Assembly: GCA_012519775.1 (NCBI GenBank)
Contig: JAAYPN010000107.1
Span: 1 to 36,816 of the forward strand
Direction: 5' to 3'
Length of the DNA: 36,816 bases
Source: Aeromonadales bacterium
GTDB taxonomy: Bacteria > Pseudomonadota > Gammaproteobacteria > Enterobacterales > Succinivibrionaceae
Part shown: piece by piece, positions 26,702 to 36,816 of the stretch
Position numbering within the stretch: position 1 is the first letter of the stretch
Layout: each line of letters opens with the position of its first letter
Translations under genes and position numbers: made by a program
Notes under the pieces: generated by a model
Databases searched by the model: none
What the model saw: only the letters and a program-made list of their open reading frames with translations
Told to the model about the DNA's origin: nothing

Positions 26702-27881
26702 TTTTCACATTCCACATTGAGCCTGCCTCTACTAGAGCAGGTACTTTTGATGTAATTTCTAAAATTGCTGTTTCAATCTCTTCTTCTGTTGTAAATCTGC
26801 CAAAAGATAAACGGATTGAAGCTCGGGCAGTGTTATCTGATAACCCTACTGCCTTTAGAATATATGATGGTTTTAAATTGGCAGATGAACAGGCTGAACC
26901 TGTTGATGCTGCGATTCCTGAAAGAGTTGGCAACAGCATATGACCGTCGACACCTTCAAAGCTTATAGACAGAATGTTTGGCAGATTATCGGTCTTTGAG
27001 CCGTTTACAATCAGACCAGGTACTTCTTTAATACCGTCTAAAAGACGTGCTCTTAACTTTTCAAAACGTGCCTTGTCGCTTTTTGCCTCTTTTTGCAGAA
27101 TGGCAAAAGCCTCGCCCATACCAGCAACCTCATGTGTAGCAACAGTTCCACCACGTAAACCTTTTTCCTGGCCGCCACCATAAATCTGAGCCTTTAAAGG
27201 AAGAGCTGAGCTTTTCTTTACATATAAAGCGCCTACACCTTTTGGACCACAGACTTTTTCGCAGGTTAAGGACACCATATCAATATCGCTGTTGTCATAA
27301 TCCATCTTTAAATAACCAACACTCTGTGCAACATCGCTATGGAAGATTACATTATGCTTATGACACATTGATGCAATCTCATGAATATCTGAGATGGCAC
27401 CTAAAACAGAGTTTGCCTGAGCGATGGATACTAAAAAGGTATCCTCTGTAATAGCCTTTTCCACGCTATCGCAGGTGATAACACCTTCTTTTGTAGGATC
27501 AAGATAAGTAACCTTAAAGCCTTCCTTTTCTAAAAGCTCACAGGCCTCTAATATGGCTTTATGCTCGATTTTTGAGGTAATAATATGTTTTCTTTTATCG
27601 CCTTTCTCTTTAAGGCCATAAGCAAGACCAAAGATTGCCAGGTTATTACTCTCGGTAGCACCTGAGGTAAAGGTGATTTCAAGTGGACTTGCGCCTACTA
27701 AAGAAGCCACCTGTTCGCGGGCTTTTTCAACAGCCTCGGCAGCTTCCCAGCCATAAACATGATCTTTTGCGTGAGGATTTGCAAAACAGCCACCTAACCT
27801 GAGGCATTTAATCATCACTTCGATGACGCGCTCATCTGTAGGTGTAGCCGCTGCAAAATCAAAATATACAGGTTTTGTCAT
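26694..27881 (-). CDS. Class V aminotransferase, IscS/NifS-like cysteine desulfurase (divergent)
   Basis: 395 aa; TSGATESNNLAI, SKIEHKAILE, STGSACSSANLKPSYILKA active-Cys loop, FGRFTTEEEIE; PLP-lysine motif unusual (CEKVCGPKG). Confidence 0.9.
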   Translation of the reverse strand: MTKPVYFDFAAATPTDERVIEVMIKCLRLGGCFANPHAKDHVYGWEAAEAVEKAREQVASLVGASPLEITFTSGATESNNLAIFGLAYGLKEKGDKRKHIITSKIEHKAILEACELLEKEGFKVTYLDPTKEGVITCDSVEKAITEDTFLVSIAQANSVLGAISDIHEIASMCHKHNVIFHSDVAQSVGYLKMDYDNSDIDMVSLTCEKVCGPKGVGALYVKKSSALPLKAQIYGGGQEKGLRGGTVATHEVAGMGEAFAILQKEAKSDKARFEKLRARLLDGIKEVPGLIVNGSKTDNLPNILSISFEGVDGHMLLPTLSGIAASTGSACSSANLKPSYILKAVGLSDNTARASIRLSFGRFTTEEEIETAILEITSKVPALVEAGSMWNVKND

Positions 27882-27883
27882 TT

Positions 27884-28240
27884 CTATTCTTTAATGTGTG
27901 ATAGTGCAAGAGCAAATACGGACTCAACATGAGCATCGTTTAGGGCATAAAATACTTTTCTGCCTTCACGCTTTACTCTTACTAGTTTGTTAATTCGCAT
28001 GTATGCAAGCTGATGTGACACAGCTGATTTACTTAATTTTACGAGTGCGGAAATATCTGTTACACATAACCACTTATGAAGTAACAGAGCATGCAGGATA
28101 TTAAGCCTTGTAGGATCGGAAAAAGCCTTGAAAAACTCACTCATCACTAAAGCATCATCAGATGCTAACATCTGAGACTTGAGCCCTTCAAGTTGTTGCT
28201 CATCAAGATCGTATGATAATGTGCTATCGAGATTTTCCAT
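27884..28240 (-). CDS. ArsR/SmtB family metalloregulator
   Basis: 118 aa; SDPTRLNILHALL, SKSAVSHQLAYMR wHTH; C-terminal DAHVESVFALALSHIKE fits the alpha5 zinc site DxHx10HxxE. Confidence 0.9.
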   Translation of the reverse strand: MENLDSTLSYDLDEQQLEGLKSQMLASDDALVMSEFFKAFSDPTRLNILHALLLHKWLCVTDISALVKLSKSAVSHQLAYMRINKLVRVKREGRKVFYALNDAHVESVFALALSHIKE

Positions 28241-28280
28241 AACCGCCTTTTACCGCTAATCAGCAAAATTTAGAGAACTA

Positions 28281-29249
28281 CTACTCTAAAGGTTCGATGT
28301 CAGAAGTAAGATTATATTTTTTCTCTATAGCTTTCATCTCAAGATAGGCATTTCTATATTCTAAAAAGCTGTATTTTCTGGTCTGACGGCATAAAGAGAA
28401 ATAATCATAAGCAAGCTTATCTTGCTTATTTTCAAGAGCTAACTTGCCTATGTAGAAATAAGCCTCGCATAGGTGCTCCTGAAACAGATCTGCATCGTTT
28501 TTGTATGAAGCAATATCTTCAAATAATGCATCCTGACTTACATAGCCTAGATACAATTTTACAAGATTGTCGCCCCACTGTTTTTTCTTTACAGAGTTCT
28601 GATAATCATCAAAACGCTCTTTTAAATTTTTTATAGCGACATTTCTGCCGTTTACTGCACTTTCCACAAAGTATAGACACAGCATACGATATGGATCGTA
28701 TTTATCATCATTGTAAAAATAGCTCATATCCTCAAGAGCTAGCTTTTCATGATTGGTGTAATACATGGTAAAAGCTCTGTTTAAGTATGGATATGCAGAA
28801 CTATTGTGAGTATCAAGTTCAATTGCTGCATCAAAGGCATCGCAGGCCTCAGCAATGCGGCCATCTTTTAAGAAATATAAACCAAGTAATTCATATGGTC
28901 TTGAATAACCTGGTTTATTGACAATTGAGTTCATTAGCATAAAACGAGACATGCTTTCTAAGCCTAAATCGTCATACACTGTAGCAATCTGATAGAAAAC
29001 TTCAGATTTTTCTTCAGGGGATTTAGCATCAGAATCTAATACCATCATAAGGTTGATAATCAGTGCCTGTTCTTTTGCTAAAGTTGAATCTGAAGCATGA
29101 GAATAGTAGATGTATTTTTCAGGAACACTTATTGGACCATTCAGTTTTGAGCCTGACGAGCCTTGTAATAATGAGCATCCTGATATTTGCGCTAAGGTAA
29201 AAAGACCCACCCCTAGAGGAAGGAAGTGGGTCTTAATAAAATTAAACAT
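28281..29249 (-). CDS. nlpI: NlpI-like TPR lipoprotein
   Basis: 322 aa; signal peptide ...LFTLAQISGC, TPR motifs (ELLGLYFLKDGRIAEACDAFDAAIELDTHNSSAYPYLNRA). Confidence 0.87.
   Translation of the reverse strand: MFNFIKTHFLPLGVGLFTLAQISGCSLLQGSSGSKLNGPISVPEKYIYYSHASDSTLAKEQALIINLMMVLDSDAKSPEEKSEVFYQIATVYDDLGLESMSRFMLMNSIVNKPGYSRPYELLGLYFLKDGRIAEACDAFDAAIELDTHNSSAYPYLNRAFTMYYTNHEKLALEDMSYFYNDDKYDPYRMLCLYFVESAVNGRNVAIKNLKERFDDYQNSVKKKQWGDNLVKLYLGYVSQDALFEDIASYKNDADLFQEHLCEAYFYIGKLALENKQDKLAYDYFSLCRQTRKYSFLEYRNAYLEMKAIEKKYNLTSDIEPLE
29199..29234 (-). terminator. Intrinsic-terminator-like hairpin inside nlpI 5' codons, just after secF
   Basis: Minus strand: AAGACCCAC-N15-GTGGGTCTT followed by TTTA (five-U run). 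Confidence 0.7.
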
Positions 29250-29260
29250 TATCTATTTTC

Positions 29261-30208
29261 TTAATCCATGGTTTCATAGCCATCAAACTCTTTCTTCTCT
29301 ACCTTCTTTGGAATTAAGCTCTCATAAGAAATACCAAGAATTATAGGCCATGTTGAAGCAACGTAGATTGATGAGAATGTACCAAACACGATACCAACAA
29401 ACAAGGCTAATGAGAAACCATAAATCATCTCACCACCAAAAATCATCAAGCTTACAACGGTAATTAAGGTTGAACCTGATGTAATGATAGTACGAGATAA
29501 GGTCTGAGTGATAGAGATATCAAACACATCAGTAATTGAAGTGCTGCGTGGTAACTTGATTGCGTTTTCACGGATTCTGTCAAATACCACGATCTTATCG
29601 TTCAGTGAGTAACCTACCACGGTTAATACCGCAGCTAGTACTGTCAAGTCATACTCAATCTGTGTAAAGGCAAATACACCCATTACAACAACAACGTCGT
29701 ATGCAAGTGAAATAACAGCACCGGTTGCCATACGCCACTCGAAACGGAATGCCACGTAAATTAGAATAGCAATTAAAGAAACCACGATTGCGATAACACC
29801 GCTTTCTACAAGTTCCTCACCAACTGCTGGACCTACATACTCGGTACGGCTTAACTTAACATCCTTATCAATAGTTCTTGATGCAGCTAATACCTTTTGA
29901 GTTACCTTATCCTGTGTGATACCATCTTTAGGAGCAACTCTCACCATAACTTCTTTTTGAGAACCAAAGTGCTGAATATTACCTACGATGCCCTCTTTAG
30001 CATAAGCCTCTTTAACTTTCTCTAAATCTACACCCTGGGTATATTCTGTTTCAACAACAATACCACCGGTAAAATCCAGACCCCAATTAAGGCCCTTAAA
30101 GCACATAGCGGCAATACAAGCTAAAACTAAGGCGATACATAGACCTTCTACGATCCCCTTAATTCTCATGAAAGGAATGACTGTTCCTTCTTTAATAAAC
30201 TGAATCAT
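29261..30208 (-). CDS. secF: Protein translocase subunit SecF
   Basis: 315 aa; GLDFTGGIVVE..., VGYSLNDKIVVFDRIREN. Confidence 0.97.
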   Translation of the reverse strand: MIQFIKEGTVIPFMRIKGIVEGLCIALVLACIAAMCFKGLNWGLDFTGGIVVETEYTQGVDLEKVKEAYAKEGIVGNIQHFGSQKEVMVRVAPKDGITQDKVTQKVLAASRTIDKDVKLSRTEYVGPAVGEELVESGVIAIVVSLIAILIYVAFRFEWRMATGAVISLAYDVVVVMGVFAFTQIEYDLTVLAAVLTVVGYSLNDKIVVFDRIRENAIKLPRSTSITDVFDISITQTLSRTIITSGSTLITVVSLMIFGGEMIYGFSLALFVGIVFGTFSSIYVASTWPIILGISYESLIPKKVEKKEFDGYETMD

Positions 30209-30217
30209 GTTTTGCTC

Positions 30218-32092
30218 CTAAATACTCAATTTCTTGAGATTACGTCCGCCATATAAAATATTTACCACTGCACGACATGCAGTAATTGAGGTAAACATTG
30301 AGCTTGCCAAACCAATCATCAATACAAGAGCGAAGCCCTTTACAGCACCTGTACCTACCATGAATAGGATTAAAGCTGTAATAAAGGAAGTAATATTTGA
30401 ATCGGCAATGGTTACGAATGATCTTGAGTAACCTTCACTGATAGCGTGCTGAATTGGAAGTCCTAATCTTATTTCTTCACGTATACGCTCGTAAATAAGC
30501 ACGTTAGCATCGACAGCCATACCTAAGGTTAACACGATACCTGCAATACCAGGCAATGTCATAGTTGCACCTGGGATTAAAGACATGATACCAACCAGTA
30601 GAACTAAGTTGAAGAACAGTGCTAGGTTTGCAATTAAACCAAATGACTTGTAGTAGAACACCATGAAAATAGCCAGAAAGCCTACACCGTATGCCATAGC
30701 GCTAAGACCGTTTTCAATATTCTGCTGACCTAATGAAGGACCGATTGTACGCTCTTCAACAATCTGAATAGGAGCAATCAGAGCACCAGCACGTAATAGC
30801 AGTGCAAGATTGTGTGCTTCTTTAGGTGAGCTTAAACCGGTGATTCTGAAGTTGTTACCTAATCTTGACTGAATGGTAGCAACGTTAATCATACGCTCAA
30901 CCTTCTTGAACTTTGGCTTGTAGCCAGGCTCACCTGGTTTTGGAGCGTTAGGATCATCTGATGGGATAACCACGAACTCAATAAAGTTTGTACCCATTGG
31001 CTTACCAATGTTGTCTTTAGTAAAGTTCGACATGATGCTACCACCACGTGAATCTAAGCTGATGTTAACCTGAGGTCTGCCGTTTTCGTCAGAGCTTGAG
31101 CTTGCATCAACGATATGATCACCTGTCAGGATAACCTGCTTTTGAACTACAACAGGGTACCCCTTCTGATCGTTGATAACTTCGGTACCAGCAGGTACGT
31201 GGCCTGCAGCTGCAGCCTGAAGATCTGCTGAAGTATCTACTAGTCTGAACTCTAAGGTTGCAGTAGCACCTAAGATTTCTTTAGCACGAGCTGTATCCTG
31301 AACACCTGGTAATTCAACAACCAGTCTGTCAGCGCCCTGTCTTTGAACCAGAGGTTCTGCAACACCTAATTCGTTAACACGGTTACGGATAATATTGATG
31401 TTCTGATCTACTGCACTTGTACGAACTGCTGATAACTTAGCAGGAGTCATGGTTGCTCTTACGTAGAACTTGTCACCGATATCCTGGGATACAACAGTAA
31501 AGTCTTTTTGCTTATCAGCTAAAACCTTTTGTGCAGCGTCACGGATTGCGCTGTCTTTGAACTCAACAACTACATAATCGTCTTCAGCTCTGATGCCGCT
31601 AAGACGAAGATTGCGATTTCTAAGCTCTGTTCTAAAATCATTTGTTAACTGAGATCTCATCTTCTTCATAGCTTCGTCCATGTCAACTTCCATCAGGAAG
31701 TGAACTCCACCACGAAGATCAAGACCTAGCTTTAATGGGTGCATGCCTAAGTTTCGCATCCACTCAGGAGTAGCAGGTGCTAAGTTTAGAGCAACAATGT
31801 AATTCTCACCTAATGACTTGCTTGCAATTTCTTTTGCAGTTAACTGTTCATCAGTGTTCTTGAATCTGATTAGAAGCTGGCCATTTTCAAAATCATAACT
31901 GCCAGCAATATCTTTTGCATCTAATGATTGTTTAATTGAATCTACAGTCTTCTGATCAAGCTCTGCACCGTGGGTGCCTGAAATCTGTAAAGCAGGATCT
32001 TCACCATAGAGATTTGGGAGTGCACAGAAAAAACCAATGGCGATGATTACAAACACCATGATGTTTTTCCATAAAGGAAATTTGTTTAACAC
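30218..32092 (-). CDS. secD: Protein translocase subunit SecD (start proposed at GTG 32092; track start 32122 is TTG)
   Basis: LKLGLDLRGGVHFLMEVD, GMAVDANVLIYERIREE; start chosen because VLNKFPLWK matches E. coli SecD MLNRYPLWK and has AGGA upstream. Confidence 0.95.
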   Translation of the reverse strand: MLNKFPLWKNIMVFVIIAIGFFCALPNLYGEDPALQISGTHGAELDQKTVDSIKQSLDAKDIAGSYDFENGQLLIRFKNTDEQLTAKEIASKSLGENYIVALNLAPATPEWMRNLGMHPLKLGLDLRGGVHFLMEVDMDEAMKKMRSQLTNDFRTELRNRNLRLSGIRAEDDYVVVEFKDSAIRDAAQKVLADKQKDFTVVSQDIGDKFYVRATMTPAKLSAVRTSAVDQNINIIRNRVNELGVAEPLVQRQGADRLVVELPGVQDTARAKEILGATATLEFRLVDTSADLQAAAAGHVPAGTEVINDQKGYPVVVQKQVILTGDHIVDASSSSDENGRPQVNISLDSRGGSIMSNFTKDNIGKPMGTNFIEFVVIPSDDPNAPKPGEPGYKPKFKKVERMINVATIQSRLGNNFRITGLSSPKEAHNLALLLRAGALIAPIQIVEERTIGPSLGQQNIENGLSAMAYGVGFLAIFMVFYYKSFGLIANLALFFNLVLLVGIMSLIPGATMTLPGIAGIVLTLGMAVDANVLIYERIREEIRLGLPIQHAISEGYSRSFVTIADSNITSFITALILFMVGTGAVKGFALVLMIGLASSMFTSITACRAVVNILYGGRNLKKLSI

Positions 32093-32112
32093 AGTAAGCT
32101 TCCTAAATTTAC

Positions 32113-32149
32113 TTATAAACAAAGCGACTTAAAGTCGCTTTGTTTATAA
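32113..32149. other. Perfect long dyad (hairpin) between yajC and secD
   Basis: TTATAAACAAAGCGACTT-A-AAGTCGCTTTGTTTATAA, perfect 18-bp arms. Confidence 0.85.
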
Positions 32150-32158
32150 AAAGTCTTT

Positions 32159-32521
32159 TTATTTATTCTTTTGTGAATCTACGGCAACTGCTTCTAAGGT
32201 TCCTTTAGGAAGAACTGCTACTACGTAGTTGCGCTTAATCTGCATTACAACGCCACTAGAAACAGAAATTAAAACGTATTCTTTGTTATCTGGTAGCTTT
32301 ACGATTCTGCCTGCAATACCACCGTTTGTTAAAACCTCATCACCAACTACAAGGTTATCTAACAACTTTTGCATTTCCTTACGCTTTTTAGCATTTGGAC
32401 GCATGAATAAGAAGTATACAGCAACCATACAGATTGATAATACGATGATCATGCTTAGATCGCCGCCCTGAGCAGCCTGAGTTGCGCCATCAGCAGCATA
32501 AGCAGTTGAAAAAATACTCAT
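32159..32521 (-). CDS. yajC: Preprotein translocase subunit YajC
   Basis: 120 aa; single TM, YFLFMRPNAKKRKEMQKLLDNLVVGDEVLTNGGIAGRI. Confidence 0.97.
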   Translation of the reverse strand: MSIFSTAYAADGATQAAQGGDLSMIIVLSICMVAVYFLFMRPNAKKRKEMQKLLDNLVVGDEVLTNGGIAGRIVKLPDNKEYVLISVSSGVVMQIKRNYVVAVLPKGTLEAVAVDSQKNK

Positions 32522-32675
32522 GTTTTTTTCCTATTATTAAAGTAAAAAACTATTTATAAAATTGCTACATTCGCACTGTAACAAATTAGTTTGCTTTTAT
32601 CTACAAAGACAAACTATAAACTTCTATGTAATACGCAAAGTATAACACAATTTATTTTATCGTATAGTCGTACGA

Positions 32676-34912
<2,237 letters not shown>

Positions 34913-34940
34913 ACTGCGCGTATTTTATCATTTAATCTGA

Positions 34941-36593
34941 TTATTTATTGATTTCTTTGTGAGATAGATTTTCGAAATTATATTTTCTTGGATCAAAGAG
35001 CTCATTTAACAGAGAATATGCTTTTTCCTGCAACATGGAGGCGCTATCTAATACTTGTGCTTTTTCAAAGAGTTGCAGGATATTTTCTGAGCGGATGGAC
35101 AGTCCGTAAATCTCAATTCCATTATTTTTTGCATACTCGAAACAATTTTTAACGTTTGCAATTGAATCTGGCATTCCATCTGTAATTACTAAAATGATAT
35201 TTCGGTTACACTCTAAAGCGTGAGCCTTTTTAAAGGCAAACCAGAGGCTTTGAGCAAGCGGTGTTGACCCCCTTGGTTTCTGATCAAAACGTGATGATAC
35301 CCTCGAGGCTCTTTCATTTTCTCTTAATGCAACTTCAAATTCAGAATCAAAGCCTGGGAAAAATGTAACCATCGATTTAATGCCGTCAATGCCTTCAATA
35401 GCTAAAGCAAGCATTAAAGCTGCCTTACATGCCTCATAGGCTCTTGATTTGTCAGAATTATCTGTTGAGAGCATAGAGCAGGAGACATCAACTAATACAT
35501 GAAATGAGGTTGAAAAATCAGTCTGCTCTATCTTTCCTTTAAAAATATCCTCAACACCAACACAGGCCTTCTGCGCTTTATATGGATCAATTTTCCTGCC
35601 GTAAACAGTAGATGATCCTAATGATTCCACATATGCTCTTACCTTTTGCGATAGCGCTCTTCTTAAGCCATAGGTATCAGCTAAATCATTGATAAAATCG
35701 CTTCGGCCAGGGGGACACTCGTTTTCATGAAATAAACCTAAATCCTCTCTTGAAGAGCTGATTGCACAGTTTGAATTCTCCTCAAGGATTGTGCTTGGAG
35801 CTTTTGATGGGGTTACTTTGGTTATATCGTCTTTTGTCCTTCTTTTGAATTTAATCATCTCAGTGACAAATGTTGATTTTTCTTCATGACCACCTTCTGA
35901 GATTTCTTCATAAATGTCATCGTTTTTACAATATTGATTCTCAAGTTTTGGCTCTTTTGAATAATCAACATTCACCAGCACATTAAGAATTTTAGTTACT
36001 AATTCATTAACCTCATGAGAATTCTTTGCCTCGGCGTTTTTTCTAACAATTTTTGCAATCTGATTAATTCTTTTAGGGGTGATGCGCTTTCTTAAATGAA
36101 AATACAAAAACGCAGCTCGCTTTCGTGAGGATGAAAACTTCTGACAGTAGGATTGAGCATAAGTTTGCACAAAAGAACATACTACATTCAAAAGAACACT
36201 CTGATTTATCCTGCTGCAGAAGTTCTGCCAGCTCTTCTCATAATAATCATTCAATAAGGACAGGTTCTCGTATACACCGATGTATTCACGGGAAATTAAA
36301 GTTTCAATGCGCGAGTCCTCTAGGATATTAAAGAGAGAAAAACCAAGAAAGAAACCTTTGATTTTGTTCTCTTTTAAAAGTGAAAAATCTGTATATCTGA
36401 TGTGTGCAGATTCATGAGCTAAAAAACCATAAGCGAGTCTTGATTTAACAGGGTTATTGATATCAAGTCTGGGAATAGTGATTACCTTACCGTTTGTATA
36501 GGCAAGTGATCCCTGCATTTTTACAGTTATACCAAACAGTTTTGCATAATTGTTTACCATGATAGGTAAAGCCTGGCTCATATCAAATGCCAT
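34941..36593 (-). CDS. CobT-like VWA-domain protein with N-terminal HExxH metallopeptidase-like region
   Basis: 550 aa; FLAHESAHIRYTDF (HExxH), FNILEDSRIE, C-terminal VWA with MIDAS DVSCS. Confidence 0.8.
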   Translation of the reverse strand: MAFDMSQALPIMVNNYAKLFGITVKMQGSLAYTNGKVITIPRLDINNPVKSRLAYGFLAHESAHIRYTDFSLLKENKIKGFFLGFSLFNILEDSRIETLISREYIGVYENLSLLNDYYEKSWQNFCSRINQSVLLNVVCSFVQTYAQSYCQKFSSSRKRAAFLYFHLRKRITPKRINQIAKIVRKNAEAKNSHEVNELVTKILNVLVNVDYSKEPKLENQYCKNDDIYEEISEGGHEEKSTFVTEMIKFKRRTKDDITKVTPSKAPSTILEENSNCAISSSREDLGLFHENECPPGRSDFINDLADTYGLRRALSQKVRAYVESLGSSTVYGRKIDPYKAQKACVGVEDIFKGKIEQTDFSTSFHVLVDVSCSMLSTDNSDKSRAYEACKAALMLALAIEGIDGIKSMVTFFPGFDSEFEVALRENERASRVSSRFDQKPRGSTPLAQSLWFAFKKAHALECNRNIILVITDGMPDSIANVKNCFEYAKNNGIEIYGLSIRSENILQLFEKAQVLDSASMLQEKAYSLLNELFDPRKYNFENLSHKEINK

Positions 36594-36816
36594 GATTATC
36601 CTCTTTTAGAAAAATTTACTTTCATTATCAGAGGCCAAAAATACGAACCGTTTTTTTTAGTGCTAAAAAATGCCACTTAATCAAAAAATAATTTATTAAC
36701 TCAACTTTTGCATTTCAAAAATTGAGTAAAAACGTTAAATATTAACGGTCTAGCACCGGTTTTGCTCTTTAAAATATGATTTTTGATTATGAAGCCTTAG
36801 GTGGTATGTAAATACA

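Noticed and set aside
36662-36675. GGCATTTTTTAGC (minus strand) as sigma-54 promoter for the VWA gene
   Set aside because: GG-N9-GC spacing, not the strict N10.

Overview
The window is a low-GC gammaproteobacterial chromosome segment. Gene content and Vibrio/Aeromonas-type flagellar genes suggest an Aeromonadales/Succinivibrionaceae-like organism (inference). It carries four kinds of content. (1) Three scattered flagellar mini-loci: divergent flgO/flgT, flrBC, and fliS with a small gene and a Maf-type glycosyltransferase. (2) The conserved rlmN-rodZ-ispG-hisS-yfgM-bamB-der block. (3) A queA-tgt-yajC-secD-secF-nlpI block, preceded by a metallopeptidase-like/VWA gene and followed by a tight arsR-iscS-like-pepB-cobB operon. 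(4) purL, a ThiF/MoeB-family gene, an IclR regulator and a tRNA-Arg(CCT). I saw no prophage, transposon, CRISPR or rRNA. The most interesting signals are: candidate sigma-54 promoters at flgO, flgT, flrB and fliS, with flgO and flgT apparently sharing one TGCA -12 box face to face; an intrinsic-terminator-like hairpin inside the nlpI signal-peptide codons; a cysteine desulfurase with an altered PLP-lysine motif (CEKVC instead of GHKxY) cotranscribed with a Zn-sensor-type ArsR; an unlisted 46-codon TTG-start Arg-rich small ORF with an extended -10 promoter and strong SD; and a perfect long dyad between yajC and secD that argues for moving the secD start.
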